Assembly: GCF_001730365.1 (NCBI RefSeq)
Contig: NZ_MIKB01000012.1
Location: 186,001 to 250,000, forward strand
Direction of reading: 5' to 3'
Length of the DNA stretch: 64,000 bases
DNA from: Enterococcus quebecensis
GTDB lineage: Bacteria; Bacillota; Bacilli; Lactobacillales; Enterococcaceae
The notes under the pieces were generated by a model. It was not told the DNA's origin. It searched no databases and saw only the letters and a list, made by a program, of their open reading frames with translations. A program made the translations under genes and the position numbers. This document shows positions 1 to 10,542 of this stretch, in pieces (the first letter of the stretch is position 1; each line of letters opens with the position of its first letter).

Positions 1-129
1 GAAAAAGAAGAGTCAGCTTTAAAATTAGAGCAACAAAAAAATGAATTATCAAAAGCAGATCGTATCAAGGAAGTTGCAAAGAACAAGGGTCTTTCAGATA
101 ACCTTGATAACATAAGGAAAGTGAAATAA
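1..129 (+). CDS. ftsL: Cell division protein FtsL, C-terminal end (partial)
   Basis: The frame is open from base 1 to a TAA at 127-129, giving 42 residues. They are charged (KEESALKLEQ...) and end in NIRKVK, as FtsL C-termini do in enterococci. FtsL is a small bitopic protein that joins DivIB and DivIC to activate the septal synthase FtsW-PBP. The next gene is the division transpeptidase and starts on the base after the stop, the standard dcw order. Transmembrane and N-terminal parts lie outside the window. The name rests on position and the short tail. Confidence 0.8.
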   Translation, partial: EKEESALKLEQQKNELSKADRIKEVAKNKGLSDNLDNIRKVK

Positions 130-2010
130 ATGACTATAAAAAATAAAATAAAGAATTTTGTCAAAAAGAAGAACTTAAATCCAATGAACAATCGTAAAAA
201 AGTAGGCATTATTTTATTTGCTACGAGTATTGGATTGTTCTTTTTATTTGCCTTTAGATTAACGTACATAGTTGCAGTAGGAAAAGTCGCAGGTGTCTCT
301 TTACCAGAAAAAACTGCAAATCTCTATCAAGGAAGCAGTGTTGTCAAGGCAAAAAGAGGAGCTATTTTAGACCGAAATGGAAACGTGATTGCAGAAGATG
401 CGACTTCTTATTCTGTTTATGCTATTTTGTCTGAGACTTATCTAGGTGAAGAAAATAAAAAACTATATGCACAGAAAAAAGATTTCCAACTATTAGCGGA
501 CATTTTAGATAGAAATACTGACCTCACTAAAGATGCCGCTTTAAACTTTTTAAATAGCGGTGTAAATGAAGATGGATCTGTGAAATTTCAAGTTGAGTTT
601 GGCTCTAAAGGTAAAAATATTACGTTAGAAACCAGACAAAAAATCGAAAATGAACTCAAACAAAATAAAGTCTCAGGTCTATACTTTGAAGGTCACCCAG
701 CTAGGATTTATCCAAATGGTGCATTTGCTTCCCATTTTATTGGCTATACAGGTTCTGCTGATGCGGAAGATGATTCAAAAGGCTTGGTCGGTAAGATGGG
801 CATAGAAAAATCATACAATGATATTTTAAGTGGAACAGACGGCAAAATTGATTATAAAAAAGACGTTTACGGAAATCCCTTGCCAGGAACTGTGGCAAGT
901 GAAAAGAAAGCAGTTGATGGTAAGGATATCTATACGACTTTAGATAGCCGTATCCAAAGTCGATTAGAGTCGTTATTAGATCCAGTTATGGAAGAATATA
1001 AACCAGAAGATATGACTGCTATGTTGATGAAAGCCAAAACGGGTGAGATATTAGCGATGTCACAACGCCCTTCTTTCAATCCTGAAACAAAAGAAGGATT
1101 AGGAAAAGATACTGTGTGGCGTAATATTTTAGTAGAAGATAAATTCGAACCAGGTTCTACTATGAAACTTTTTACTTCAGCTGCGGCTATGCAGGAAGGA
1201 AAATTTAATCCTAATGCGACATTTGTTTATCCGGCTGGCGGGTATAAGTTGGATGATAGAACTGTAAATGATCATGATTTTGGTGCAGTTGGTCCATTAA
1301 CGTTCCGACAAGCTATTTCTTGGTCAAGTAACGTAGGGATGCTTACTTTAGAACAAGCAATGGATCCTACGGGGAAAGTTTGGAGAAGTTATTTAGAAAA
1401 ATTTGGATTTGGAAAATCGACAAATTCAGGTTTAGCAGGAGAATCTTCGGGAGAGTTACCTGGCGATAACTGGGTCGATTTGGCGATGTCGTCATTTGGT
1501 CAAGCGGTCTCTGTAACAAACTTCCAAATGATGCAGGCTTATACATCAATAGCTAATGATGGTTCTATGTTAAAACCTCAATATATCAGTAAAATCGTTG
1601 ATAAAGATACCGGTGAAGAAAAAGTCACAAAACCAGAAAAAGTAGGACAACCGGTGATAACGCCTCAAGCGGCGAGTGATATCCGAACGTATATGATAGA
1701 TACCGTAGAAGATCCAACCTATGGTATTGCTCACGATGTTTACTCAGTACCTGGTTATCATGTGGGGGTTAAAACTGGAACTGCACAAATTACTGGAGAG
1801 AATGGTTACATGGCTGGTTTGACTGATTATACTTATTCAGTAGTAGAATTTGTGCCAGCTGATAATCCAGAATATATTTTATATCTTACAATGAAAAAAC
1901 CTCAGACATATACAAGAGATGCACTTGCAAAAATAGCAAATCCATTGATGCAAGTGGTAATGGATTCTATGGATAGTCAATCAACGACATCAGTAGAACC
2001 TGCAAAATAA
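130..2010 (+). CDS. pbpC: Division-specific penicillin-binding protein (PBP2x/FtsI class B transpeptidase)
   Basis: Class B D,D-transpeptidase that crosslinks septal peptidoglycan with FtsW. A short basic cytoplasmic tail precedes one membrane segment at about residues 24-45. A PBP dimerisation domain follows, then the transpeptidase domain with the three catalytic motifs: S343-T-M-K, S399-S-N and K548-T-G. The ATG directly follows the ftsL stop, with AGGAAAGTG just upstream. The protein is 626 aa and ends about 75 residues past KTG, so it has no PASTA domains, whereas pneumococcal PBP2x of the same cluster has two. No PASTA-like sequence follows in any frame before mraY, so this looks like the natural length rather than a recent frameshift. 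Confidence 0.93.
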   Translation: MTIKNKIKNFVKKKNLNPMNNRKKVGIILFATSIGLFFLFAFRLTYIVAVGKVAGVSLPEKTANLYQGSSVVKAKRGAILDRNGNVIAEDATSYSVYAILSETYLGEENKKLYAQKKDFQLLADILDRNTDLTKDAALNFLNSGVNEDGSVKFQVEFGSKGKNITLETRQKIENELKQNKVSGLYFEGHPARIYPNGAFASHFIGYTGSADAEDDSKGLVGKMGIEKSYNDILSGTDGKIDYKKDVYGNPLPGTVASEKKAVDGKDIYTTLDSRIQSRLESLLDPVMEEYKPEDMTAMLMKAKTGEILAMSQRPSFNPETKEGLGKDTVWRNILVEDKFEPGSTMKLFTSAAAMQEGKFNPNATFVYPAGGYKLDDRTVNDHDFGAVGPLTFRQAISWSSNVGMLTLEQAMDPTGKVWRSYLEKFGFGKSTNSGLAGESSGELPGDNWVDLAMSSFGQAVSVTNFQMMQAYTSIANDGSMLKPQYISKIVDKDTGEEKVTKPEKVGQPVITPQAASDIRTYMIDTVEDPTYGIAHDVYSVPGYHVGVKTGTAQITGENGYMAGLTDYTYSVVEFVPADNPEYILYLTMKKPQTYTRDALAKIANPLMQVVMDSMDSQSTTSVEPAK

Positions 2011-2069
2011 ATCGTTAAAAATGAATGACAAAGTAACTCAATATGAGTTGAATAATTAGGAGAGATATC

Positions 2070-3035
2070 ATGGAGTGGACACAAATTTTTATTCCCATAG
2101 TATTTAGTTTTGCTATAACGGTAGCAGTAATGCCGATGTTTATTGGGTATTTTCAAATGAAAAAGCAAGGTCAAACAACACGTGAAGATGGTCCAACTTG
2201 GCATAACGTAAAAACTGGTACGCCAACGATGGGTGGTTTGGTTTTCTTAGTGGCAAGTTTCATTACGTCACTATTAGTGGGATTGTGGCAGAAAGAGCTT
2301 ACTCCTTCTTTACTAATTATTTTATTTATCTTGGTACTGTATGGATTATTAGGTTTTTTAGATGATTTTATCAAGGTGTTTAAAAAAAGAAATATGGGGT
2401 TGAATTCCCGTCAAAAATTAATTGGGCAAATTATTGGTGGTTTAGTTTTTTATTTTGTTTATCATTCTGAAGGTTTGTCAGATTCGTTAGACTTGTTTGG
2501 AATTGTTTCGTTACCTTTAGGTATTTTTTATGGTGTGTTCGTTATTTTTTGGTTAGTTGGTTTTTCAAATGCCGTAAATTTGACTGATGGTATTGATGGA
2601 TTAGTTGCTGGTTTAGGAACGATTTCATTTGCGACATATGCGATCATTGCTTGGAAACAGCAACAGTTTGATGTTGTTATCGTTTGTTTAAGTGTAATCG
2701 GTGGTTTGTTAGGTTTCTTTCCGTACAATAAAAAGCCAGCTAAAATTTTTATGGGAGATGTTGGTTCTCTCGCTTTAGGTGGTTTACTAGCAGCTATTTC
2801 TATTATATTACGTCAAGAGTGGACATTACTTTTGATTGGACTTGTTTATGTGTGTGAAACGGCAAGTGTCATTTTACAAGTTGCTTCATTCAAATTATTT
2901 GGAAAACGAATTTTTAAAATGTCTCCGATTCATCATCATTTTGAAATGTGTGGTTGGTCGGAATGGAAGATCGATATTGTCTTTTGGTTAACAGGTGCCA
3001 TTTGTTCAGGCATTACACTTTGGATTATTTTTTAA
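2070..3035 (+). CDS. mraY: Phospho-N-acetylmuramoyl-pentapeptide-transferase MraY
   Basis: Integral membrane enzyme that moves phospho-MurNAc-pentapeptide from UDP to undecaprenyl phosphate, making lipid I. At 321 aa it has the usual length and about ten hydrophobic segments. Visible motifs are the aspartate pair D98-D99 (LDDFIK), the [11 protein letters not shown] loop near residue 170 and H288-H-H (PIHHHFE), all hallmarks of the family. The start is supported by GGAGAG about 7 bases upstream. The 60-bp gap from pbpC is short enough for cotranscription, but downstream the cluster is interrupted by a 122-bp repeat array. Confidence 0.97.
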   Translation: MEWTQIFIPIVFSFAITVAVMPMFIGYFQMKKQGQTTREDGPTWHNVKTGTPTMGGLVFLVASFITSLLVGLWQKELTPSLLIILFILVLYGLLGFLDDFIKVFKKRNMGLNSRQKLIGQIIGGLVFYFVYHSEGLSDSLDLFGIVSLPLGIFYGVFVIFWLVGFSNAVNLTDGIDGLVAGLGTISFATYAIIAWKQQQFDVVIVCLSVIGGLLGFFPYNKKPAKIFMGDVGSLALGGLLAAISIILRQEWTLLLIGLVYVCETASVILQVASFKLFGKRIFKMSPIHHHFEMCGWSEWKIDIVFWLTGAICSGITLWIIF

Positions 3036-3046
3036 ATTATTACTAT

Positions 3047-3531
3047 GAGATCTAGCCAAAAGAAGCAGCGCTTAGGAAAATAGATGATTTTGAAATGGAA
3101 CAAAGAAGCGTTCCACATCAAAATCCCTAATTTTCTACAGAGCTGACCGCTTCTTTCAGCTTTTCAGTGAGATCTAGCCAAAAGAAGTAGCACTTAGGAA
3201 AATAGATGATTTTGAAATGGAACAAAGAAGCATTCCACATCAAAATCCCTAATTTTCTACAGAGCTGATCGCTTCTTTCAGCTTTTCAGTGAGATCTAGC
3301 TAAAAGAAGCAGCGCTTAGGAAAATAGATGATTTTGAAATGGAACAAAGAAGCGTTCCACATCAAAATCCCTAATTTTCTACAGAGCTGACCGCTTCTTT
3401 CAGCTTTTCAGTGAGATCTAGCCAAAAGAAGCAGCACTTAGGAAAATAGATGATTTTGAAATGGAACAAAGAAGCATTCCACATCAAAATCCCTAATTTT
3501 CTACAGAGCTGATCACTTCTTTCAGCTTTTC
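3047..3531. repeat. Four tandem copies of a 122-bp imperfect palindrome
   Basis: Copies begin at 3047, 3169, 3291 and 3413, exactly 122 bp apart; the last is a few bases short. Each unit is nearly self-complementary: AGCCAAAAGAAGC at the left pairs with GCTTCTTTCAGCT at the right, and inner arms of about 35 bases (roughly 25 matches by eye) close on an 8-base loop, AAAGAAGC, flanked by GGAAC and GTTCC. Copies 1 and 3 differ at one position and copies 2 and 4 at two, while 1 and 2 differ at four, so the array grew by duplicating a 244-bp dimer. No ORF fits the units and there is no T-tract. It fills almost all of the mraY-murD gap. Confidence 0.95.
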
Positions 3532-3551
3532 TAAGATAAGGGGAAATGATA

Positions 3552-4922
3552 ATGAAAAAAATTACAAATTATGAAAATAAAAAAGTCCTTGTTCTTGGAC
3601 TAGCTAAAAGTGGTGTTAGTGCTGCTAAGTTGCTGCATGAACTAGGTGCATTAGTAACTGTCAACGATTTTAAACAATTTGATCAAAACCCGGAAGCCCA
3701 AGATTTATTAACCTTGGGTATTCGTGTTGTTACAGGTGGGCATCCGATTGAACTATTAGATGAAGATTTTTCTCTGATCGTTAAAAACCCAGGTATACCT
3801 TATACGAATCCTTTAGTAGAAAAAGCTTTAAGCATGAATTTGCCAGTTATTACTGAAGTTGAGCTGGCTTATCAAATTGCAGAGTGTCCGATTATCGGAA
3901 TTACTGGAACAAACGGCAAAACAACAACAACTACAATGATTGGCTTGTTATTAAATGCGGATCGCAAAGCTGGGACTGCTCGTTTAGCCGGAAATATTGG
4001 TTATCCAGCCAGTGAAGTGGCAGAAGAAGCAAGTACAGCGGATGATATTGTTATGGAATTATCAAGTTTTCAGTTGATGGGTATTCAAACATTTCAACCT
4101 CAAATAGCTGTAATTACGAATATTTATGAGGCACATTTAGATTATCATGGTTCTAGAGATGAATATGTTAAAGCTAAATGGGCAATACAAAATAATATGA
4201 AAAAAAGTGATTGTCTCGTCCTAAATTGGAATCAAAAAGAATTACAAGAATTAAGTAAAAAAACAAAAGCTGCAATTATTCCATTTTCAACAAAAGAGAA
4301 AGTCGCAGGAGCATATCTTGCGGATGGGAAAATATACTATAAAGAGGAATACATCATGTTGGCAACGGAATTGGGTGTTCCAGGTAGCCATAATATTGAG
4401 AATGCATTGGCTGCAATAGCTGTAGCCAAATTGAAAAATGTTCCGACTGATGTAATAAGACAAACGTTGATGATTTTTAGCGGCGTACCTCATCGTACAC
4501 AATACCTTGGAGAAACAGCTGGACGTAAATTTTATAATGATTCAAAAGCAACAAATATATTAGCAACGGAGATGGCACTTAGTGGTTTTGATCATTCCTC
4601 ACTTATTTTATTAGCTGGTGGTTTAGACCGAGGAAATAGTTTTGATGAATTAATTCCTTCATTAAAGGGAATTAAAGCAATTGTTCTTTTTGGGGAAACA
4701 AAAGATAAACTGTACCAAGCTGCAGTTGAAGCTGGTATAAAAAAGATAAAATTAACCGAAAATGTTCAAACAGCTGTAGGTGAAGCCTATGATTTTTCCG
4801 AAAAAAATGATACTATTCTATTATCGCCTGCGTGTGCAAGTTGGGATCAATATCCTAATTTTGAACTGCGAGGAGATGCATTTATTCAAGCTATGCATCA
4901 GCTAAAAGACAAAGAAAAGTGA
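3552..4922 (+). CDS. murD: UDP-N-acetylmuramoylalanine-D-glutamate ligase MurD
   Basis: Cytoplasmic ATP-dependent Mur ligase that adds D-glutamate to UDP-MurNAc-L-alanine. An N-terminal Rossmann-like domain starts at [11 protein letters not shown], the ATPase P-loop is GTNGKTT with Lys123, and the C-terminal ligase domain has the DSKATN segment. The length is normal at 456 aa. Two in-frame ATGs lie six bases apart (3546 and 3552). AAGGGG ends two bases before the first and eight before the second, so 3552 is preferred. The gene follows the palindrome array and overlaps nothing; murG begins 7 bases after its stop. Confidence 0.95.
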   Translation: MKKITNYENKKVLVLGLAKSGVSAAKLLHELGALVTVNDFKQFDQNPEAQDLLTLGIRVVTGGHPIELLDEDFSLIVKNPGIPYTNPLVEKALSMNLPVITEVELAYQIAECPIIGITGTNGKTTTTTMIGLLLNADRKAGTARLAGNIGYPASEVAEEASTADDIVMELSSFQLMGIQTFQPQIAVITNIYEAHLDYHGSRDEYVKAKWAIQNNMKKSDCLVLNWNQKELQELSKKTKAAIIPFSTKEKVAGAYLADGKIYYKEEYIMLATELGVPGSHNIENALAAIAVAKLKNVPTDVIRQTLMIFSGVPHRTQYLGETAGRKFYNDSKATNILATEMALSGFDHSSLILLAGGLDRGNSFDELIPSLKGIKAIVLFGETKDKLYQAAVEAGIKKIKLTENVQTAVGEAYDFSEKNDTILLSPACASWDQYPNFELRGDAFIQAMHQLKDKEK

Positions 4923-4929
4923 GATAATT

Positions 4930-6021
4930 ATGAAAATATTAATAACCGGCGGCGGAACAGGTGGACACATTTATCCAGCTTTGGCCTTTGTAAACTACGT
5001 AAAACAAGTAGAACCAGACACAGAGTTTATGTATGTGGGAACACAAGCAGGACTGGAAAGTCAAATTGTACCCAAATATGGTATTCCGTTTAAAACAATC
5101 AAGATCCAAGGATTTCGTCGTTCGTTAAGCCCTCAGAATATTAAAACTGTTTATCTTTTTTTAAGCAGTATTGGAAAAGCTAAAAAAATTATTAAAGATT
5201 TTCAACCAGATGTTGTTATTGGAACGGGTGGTTATGTATCAGGTTCGGTTGTTTATGCAGCAAAGCAATTGAAAATACCGACGATTGTTCATGAGCAAAA
5301 TAGCATACCTGGAATCACAAACAAATTTTTAAGTAAGTATGCGACTAAAGTGGCTATTTGCTTCCCAGATGTTGCCGAGTATTTTCCTAAAGAAAAAGTT
5401 GTGTTGACAGGGAATCCTAGAGCTCAAGAAGTAGTGACGATTGAAAAGACAGATGTGTTAAAAGAATACGGCTTAGATCCTGATAAAAAAACTGTTGTCA
5501 TTTTCGGTGGAAGCCGTGGGGCGTTAAAAATCAATCAAGCTTTTGTTGAGGCTCTGTCTCTCTTTGAGCAAAGAGAATATCAGGTTCTTTATGCATCGGG
5601 TGAGAGATACTATAAAGAATTACAAGAAAAACTAAATCTTTCCGAAAAGAAATTGACAAACGTAAGCATTCAGCCTTATATTGATAAAATGGCAGAAGTT
5701 CTGGCAGCTGCAGATCTAATGGTCGGTCGCGCTGGAGCAACATCCATTGCAGAATTTACAGCGTTAGGGCTACCAGCTATCTTAATCCCAAGTCCATACG
5801 TTACAAATGACCATCAAACAAAAAATGCTCAAAGTTTAGTCAAATCTGGAGCTGTTGAAATGATCAGTGACCAAGAGCTAACAGGTTCTAAGCTAGCTAC
5901 TGAAATTGACCGTATTTTATTAGATGAAGAACGTCATAAAATGATGGCAGAAGCATCTAAAAAAGAAGGTATCCCAGATGCTGGTGAACGACTATTTAAA
6001 GTGGTAAAAGAGATTACTTGA
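4930..6021 (+). CDS. murG: UDP-GlcNAc:lipid I N-acetylglucosaminyltransferase MurG
   Basis: Peripheral membrane GT28 enzyme that adds GlcNAc to lipid I to give lipid II. The N-terminal glycine-rich loop [11 protein letters not shown] (residues 7-17) and the C-terminal UDP-GlcNAc site [10 protein letters not shown] are intact. The length is 363 aa, as expected. The start is 7 bases after murD with only a weak GTGAG Shine-Dalgarno, so translation is probably coupled to murD. The stop overlaps the strong AGGGGG site that appears to serve divIB. Confidence 0.97.
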   Translation: MKILITGGGTGGHIYPALAFVNYVKQVEPDTEFMYVGTQAGLESQIVPKYGIPFKTIKIQGFRRSLSPQNIKTVYLFLSSIGKAKKIIKDFQPDVVIGTGGYVSGSVVYAAKQLKIPTIVHEQNSIPGITNKFLSKYATKVAICFPDVAEYFPKEKVVLTGNPRAQEVVTIEKTDVLKEYGLDPDKKTVVIFGGSRGALKINQAFVEALSLFEQREYQVLYASGERYYKELQEKLNLSEKKLTNVSIQPYIDKMAEVLAAADLMVGRAGATSIAEFTALGLPAILIPSPYVTNDHQTKNAQSLVKSGAVEMISDQELTGSKLATEIDRILLDEERHKMMAEASKKEGIPDAGERLFKVVKEIT

Positions 6022-6114
6022 TAGGGGGTGTGAAAGATTAGTAAGAAAAAGGACGATCCAAAAAATAAAGATGAGAAAGAGTTAGATTCAACTAACGAGT
6101 TAGGAGAACAAGAG

Positions 6115-7074
6115 TTGACTCCTTGGCAAAAAGAAAACCTTGAGTATTTGAAAACACAAGGTGATCAGCCAGGATGGAATCCCTCTGTATTATCTAATGA
6201 ACAGAATCAAGAAGAAATTGTAGAAGATACCGAAACTGAAACAGAGGAAGCTCCTTCAGAAAATCTTGAAACAGAAGAAATACAAAAGAAAACTTACGAA
6301 TCTTTTGCAGACCGCTTACCAAACATAAAAAAAGTGCGAAATAAACGTCTATTCCGTCGCTTGACACTTATTGTATCAGTATTTATGATAGCGATAGTGA
6401 TTGTATTGTATTTTGTTTCTCCACTAAGTAAGTTAGGTACTGTTAGCGTAACAGGTAATAAGTCCGTAGATAGCCAGAAAATCATTGCCCAATCAAAGTT
6501 AGAACAGGGTAAAAGTTTGTGGGAGCAATTTGGAGATCGGGATATATATGAAGAAAAGATTGTACGACAATTACCACGTGTAAAAAAAGCAACGATTTCA
6601 TTGAGCGGTATTAATTCATTTAACATAAAAATTGATGAGTATGAAGTAGTTGCTTTAGAGTCAATAAACAATGTTTTTCATCCTATTTTAGAAAATGGTA
6701 AAATTTTGCCGGAAGAAATGAAAGCACCTATAAGCGGTATGCCTGTTTTCCAAAATTTTAAAGATCAGTCAATAATTAAAAACTTAATGAATTCTTATAA
6801 CAAACTTCCTGAGGATTTAAAGCAAAATATCTCAGAAATTCGTTATGCGCCTTCTAATGCAAACAAAGAATTAATCAATCTTCACATGAAAGATGCCAAT
6901 GAAGTCATTGTGAATATCTCTCAATTGGAAGAGAAAATGGCTTATTACGGGAGAGTAGCAAGTCAAATGGACAAACCAGGAATCATCGATATGGAAGTTG
7001 GGATTTTCTCATATCCTTTTAATAATGAGGTCACTGAAGAAAGTGCAGGAGAATCTTCACAGCCATTAGAGTAA
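6115..7074 (+). CDS. divIB: Cell division protein DivIB/FtsQ
   Basis: Bitopic division protein that binds FtsL and DivIC. An acidic cytoplasmic region is followed by a basic patch, a membrane segment at about residues 83-104, and a POTRA domain beginning LGTVSVTGNKSVDSQKI. The start given is the TTG at 6115, which has GGAG 8 bases upstream and is the only canonical start available. The frame stays open upstream to a TGA at 6031 and encodes a Lys/Asp/Glu-rich stretch (SKKKDDPKNKDEKE) typical of DivIB N-termini. A better ribosome site, AGGGGG at 6023-6028, sits 8 bases before an ATT at 6037. The true start may therefore be AUU, giving 345 aa. Confidence 0.9.
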   Translation: MTPWQKENLEYLKTQGDQPGWNPSVLSNEQNQEEIVEDTETETEEAPSENLETEEIQKKTYESFADRLPNIKKVRNKRLFRRLTLIVSVFMIAIVIVLYFVSPLSKLGTVSVTGNKSVDSQKIIAQSKLEQGKSLWEQFGDRDIYEEKIVRQLPRVKKATISLSGINSFNIKIDEYEVVALESINNVFHPILENGKILPEEMKAPISGMPVFQNFKDQSIIKNLMNSYNKLPEDLKQNISEIRYAPSNANKELINLHMKDANEVIVNISQLEEKMAYYGRVASQMDKPGIIDMEVGIFSYPFNNEVTEESAGESSQPLE

Positions 7075-7236
7075 AGTTAATAAAAATAAAAGAATAAAAT
7101 AATAGAATCTGCTTTCTAAAAAGCCTATGTTTATGGTAAAATTGAAAGAAGTGAGTATTCATAAAAAAATACATATGAAAATGGGCATTTCTTGTCTGTT
7201 TACATATTGGAATTAATAGGAGGAGGAACCCCATTC

Positions 7237-8559
7237 ATGGCAAAGACAGGAATGTATGTAGGCCTTGATATTGGTACAACATCTGTAAAAGTTGTAGTGG
7301 CTGAATTTATTGAAGGTCAAATGAATATCATTGGCGTAGGAAACGCAAAATCTGATGGATTAAATCGAGGAATCATCGTCGATATTGATAAAACAGTAAA
7401 TGCGATTCAAAGAGCAGTAAGACAAGCAGAAGAAAAAGCGGGAATTCAAATTAAAAGTGTGAATGTGGGGTTGCCAGCAAATCTACTTGAAGTGGAAAAT
7501 TGTCAAGGCATGATTGCTGTAAGTAGTGAGTCAAAAGAAATCACTGATGAAGATGTAAGAAACGTTGCATCGGCAGCTCTGGTTCGTTCAACTCCTCCTG
7601 AACGTCAAATCGTAGCAATCCTGCCTCAAGAATTTACAGTTGATGGGTTTGAAGGGATCAAAGATCCTAGAGGAATGATTGGTGTTCGTTTAGAAATGTT
7701 CGGAGTGGTATTCACAGGTCCGAAAACAATTATCCATAACACAAGAAAATGCGTTGAAAAAGCTGGTTTAATTGTAAATGAATTAGTAATTATGCCGTTA
7801 GCACTAACTGAAACAGTTCTTTCAGATGGTGAAAAAGATTTTGGTACGATTGTTATTGATATGGGGGGCGGTCAAACAACGACTTCAGTGATGCATGATA
7901 AGCAATTGAAGTTCACTCATGTTAATCAAGAAGGTGGCGAATTTGTCACTAAAGATGTTTCTATCGTATTGAATACATCATTCAATAATGCGGAGGCATT
8001 GAAAATCAACTATGGTGATGCCTATCCTGAAAGAACATCCGTAAGCGAAGAATTTCCAGTTGACGTAATTGGTAAATCTGAACCTGTAAAAGTTGATGAA
8101 CGTTATCTTTCAGAAGTAATTGAAGCAAGAGTAGAACAAATCTTTAAGAAATCTAAAGAGGTGTTAGACGAGATTGATGCGTTGGAACTTCCTGGCGGAG
8201 TGATTCTAACTGGTGGCGGAGCAAGCCTTCCAGGCGTGGTTGACTTGGCACAAGAAATCTTTGATGCAAGTGTGAAATTGTATGTACCTAATCATATGGG
8301 TCTACGTAACCCAGTATTTACAAATGTGATTAGTATTGTAGAATATTCTGCTCAACTAAATGATATTTATCATATTGCTAAAGGTGCGATTCCAGGAGAA
8401 AAGATTAAATCATCACAGCCAATCGCAGTTCAACAAGAAATACAGTATGATACGTATGCAGATACACCCCAAGACGACTATGACGATTCTGAAATACACG
8501 AATCCGGTGAAAATGTTACAGGTAAGATCAAAGACTTCTTCTCAAACATTTTTGACTAA
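7237..8559 (+). CDS. ftsA: Cell division protein FtsA
   Basis: Actin-like ATPase that tethers FtsZ to the membrane and recruits late division proteins. The N-terminus has the phosphate-1 motif [19 protein letters not shown] (phosphate 2) and [10 protein letters not shown] (adenosine motif) follow. The C-terminus ends in a short amphipathic helix, [11 protein letters not shown], the membrane-targeting sequence. The start is chosen at 7237 because AGGAGGAGG lies 9 bases upstream; a GTG 45 bases earlier lies before that site and is unlikely. The 160-bp gap after divIB contains TGGTAAAAT (7134-7142), which could be an extended -10, but no convincing -35 is visible. Confidence 0.96.
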   Translation: MAKTGMYVGLDIGTTSVKVVVAEFIEGQMNIIGVGNAKSDGLNRGIIVDIDKTVNAIQRAVRQAEEKAGIQIKSVNVGLPANLLEVENCQGMIAVSSESKEITDEDVRNVASAALVRSTPPERQIVAILPQEFTVDGFEGIKDPRGMIGVRLEMFGVVFTGPKTIIHNTRKCVEKAGLIVNELVIMPLALTETVLSDGEKDFGTIVIDMGGGQTTTSVMHDKQLKFTHVNQEGGEFVTKDVSIVLNTSFNNAEALKINYGDAYPERTSVSEEFPVDVIGKSEPVKVDERYLSEVIEARVEQIFKKSKEVLDEIDALELPGGVILTGGGASLPGVVDLAQEIFDASVKLYVPNHMGLRNPVFTNVISIVEYSAQLNDIYHIAKGAIPGEKIKSSQPIAVQQEIQYDTYADTPQDDYDDSEIHESGENVTGKIKDFFSNIFD

Positions 8560-8585
8560 CAATTAAAACAGGAGGAAACGATAAT

Positions 8586-9836
8586 ATGGAATTTTCTTTA
8601 GATAATAACATTAACAATGGCGCTGTCATCAAAGTTATCGGTGTAGGCGGCGGCGGCGGCAATGCTGTTAATCGCATGATCGATGAAAACGTTAAAGGCG
8701 TTGAATTCATCGCTGCAAACACAGATGTACAAGCTCTTAAAAACTCAAAAGCTGAAACAGTGATTCAACTTGGACCTAAATATACGCGTGGCTTAGGAGC
8801 TGGATCACAACCCGAAGTTGGACAAAAAGCTGCAGAAGAAAGTGAACAAGTAATTTCAGATGCCTTACAAGGGGCGGATATGATTTTTATCACTGCAGGT
8901 ATGGGCGGTGGAACAGGAACAGGAGCTGCTCCTGTAGTTGCTAAAATTGCCAAAGAATTAGGTGCATTAACAGTAGGTGTTGTTACAAGACCATTTAGTT
9001 TTGAAGGTCCAAAACGTGGACGTTACGCAGCAGAAGGAATTGCACTTTTAAAAGAAAATGTTGACACGCTATTGATTATTTCCAATAATCGTTTATTAGA
9101 AGTTGTTGACAAGAAGACACCAATGCTTGAAGCATTCCGTGAAGCAGACAACGTATTGCGTCAAGGTGTACAAGGTATTTCAGACTTGATTACAGCTCCT
9201 GGTTACGTTAACTTGGACTTTGCTGATGTGAAGACAGTTATGGAAAACCAAGGAACAGCTTTGATGGGAATCGGTGTTGCTAGCGGGGAAGATCGTGTGA
9301 TTGAAGCAACGAAAAAAGCAATCTCTTCTCCACTACTTGAAACATCTATTGATGGTGCTGAACAAGTATTGTTAAATATCACTGGTGGCTTAGACATGAC
9401 ATTGTTTGAAGCACAAGATGCTTCAGATATTGTGACAAATGCAGCGACAGGTGATGTGAACATCATCTTAGGTACATCTATTAATGAAGATTTGGGCGAT
9501 GAAATTCGTGTAACTGTTATTGCGACAGGAATTGACCCTTCAAAAAAAGATCGTAAACCTCAACGTCAAAATAGACCAACTCAAATCCAAGCTGTGCAAC
9601 AAGCACCTGTATTGGATATGGAGCAATCAAAACCATCGCAACCTCAACCACAAGAAGAGACTAGTGCTTTTGGTGACTGGGATATACGTCGTGAACAAAA
9701 CGTAAGACCTAAAGTAGAAGATACAACATTTGAAAATGTTGAGAAAAAAGATTTTGAAACATTTCATCGTGAAGAACCATCGCAAAACAATGACGATGAA
9801 TTAAACACACCACCATTTTTCCGCAGAAAACGATAG
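8586..9836 (+). CDS. ftsZ: Cell division GTPase FtsZ
   Basis: Tubulin homologue that forms the Z ring. The GTP-binding signature GGGTGTG is at residues 107-113, preceded by the N-terminal [13 protein letters not shown] loop, and the T7 loop reads NLDFADV. After the globular core (about residue 315) comes a Gln/Pro-rich variable linker, then the conserved C-terminal peptide ending [14 protein letters not shown], which docks FtsA and SepF. The length is 416 aa. AGGAGG lies just upstream and the gap from ftsA is 26 bases, so the two are cotranscribed. Confidence 0.98.
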   Translation: MEFSLDNNINNGAVIKVIGVGGGGGNAVNRMIDENVKGVEFIAANTDVQALKNSKAETVIQLGPKYTRGLGAGSQPEVGQKAAEESEQVISDALQGADMIFITAGMGGGTGTGAAPVVAKIAKELGALTVGVVTRPFSFEGPKRGRYAAEGIALLKENVDTLLIISNNRLLEVVDKKTPMLEAFREADNVLRQGVQGISDLITAPGYVNLDFADVKTVMENQGTALMGIGVASGEDRVIEATKKAISSPLLETSIDGAEQVLLNITGGLDMTLFEAQDASDIVTNAATGDVNIILGTSINEDLGDEIRVTVIATGIDPSKKDRKPQRQNRPTQIQAVQQAPVLDMEQSKPSQPQPQEETSAFGDWDIRREQNVRPKVEDTTFENVEKKDFETFHREEPSQNNDDELNTPPFFRRKR

Positions 9837-9851
9837 GAGAGACTTTTGAGC

Positions 9852-10529
9852 ATGCTAGTTGATAATTTAGAAAAAATAAATCAAGATATTCGGCTAGCAT
9901 GTCAGAAAGTATCGCGTTCAGGCAATGATGTAACCATGATTGCTGTGACTAAATCAGTGGGAAATGATACAGCCAAGGAACTTGCTGAACTTGGTATTGA
10001 GAATATGGCTGAGAACCGAGTAGATAAATTACTTGACAAAAAGATGGCACTGAAAAGTTTTTCGTCTATTAAGTGGCATTTGATTGGTAATTTACAGCGT
10101 AGGAAGGTAAAATCAATAATAAATGAGATAGATTATTTTCACGCTTTGGACAGTTTGAAACTAGCAGAAGAAATTCAGAAGCGAGCAGAACAGCAAATTT
10201 GCTGTTTCGTTGAGGTAAATGTGACTGGTGAAGAGAGCAAACATGGTTTCAGATCAGATGAAGTCCTTGACTTCATCCTACAATTAGCAGATTTTGATAA
10301 AATCAAAGTTGTAGGATTAATGACGATGGCGCCGCTGGATGCTTCTGAGCAAGTTCTTCACGAAGTTTTTTCTCAGTTAAAAAAACTGCAAACAGCAATA
10401 AATAATCAGCATCTGTCATTTGCGCCATGTACAGAGCTTAGCATGGGAATGAGTAACGATTTTCCTATTGCTATTGAAGAAGGTGCAACTTTTGTACGAA
10501 TCGGAACAGCAATTTTCAGAGGTGCGTAA
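9852..10529 (+). CDS. ylmE: YggS/YlmE-family pyridoxal phosphate-binding protein
   Basis: A single-domain alanine-racemase-fold protein that binds PLP and helps PLP homeostasis; it is not an active racemase. The PLP lysine lies in MIAVTKSVG near the N-terminus, and the typical ENRVDKLLDK, WHLIGNLQRRK and CTELSMGMSNDF motifs are all present. Either TTG 9846 (5 bases from AGGAGA) or ATG 9852 (11 bases) could start it; the ATG is given. It lies 15 bases after ftsZ in the usual ylm order. Confidence 0.93.
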   Translation: MLVDNLEKINQDIRLACQKVSRSGNDVTMIAVTKSVGNDTAKELAELGIENMAENRVDKLLDKKMALKSFSSIKWHLIGNLQRRKVKSIINEIDYFHALDSLKLAEEIQKRAEQQICCFVEVNVTGEESKHGFRSDEVLDFILQLADFDKIKVVGLMTMAPLDASEQVLHEVFSQLKKLQTAINNQHLSFAPCTELSMGMSNDFPIAIEEGATFVRIGTAIFRGA

Positions 10530-10542
10530 AGGAGGGGAATCT

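Noticed and set aside
3047-3531. CRISPR array
   Set aside because: Units are contiguous 122-bp copies with no unique spacers, and no cas genes are nearby.
6294-6671. 125-aa minus-strand ORF within divIB
   Set aside because: No ribosome site, antisense to a clearly coding POTRA region, and composition is a mirror of the real gene.
8360-8566. 68-aa ORF at the end of ftsA
   Set aside because: Out-of-frame shadow of the conserved FtsA C-terminus without a ribosome site.
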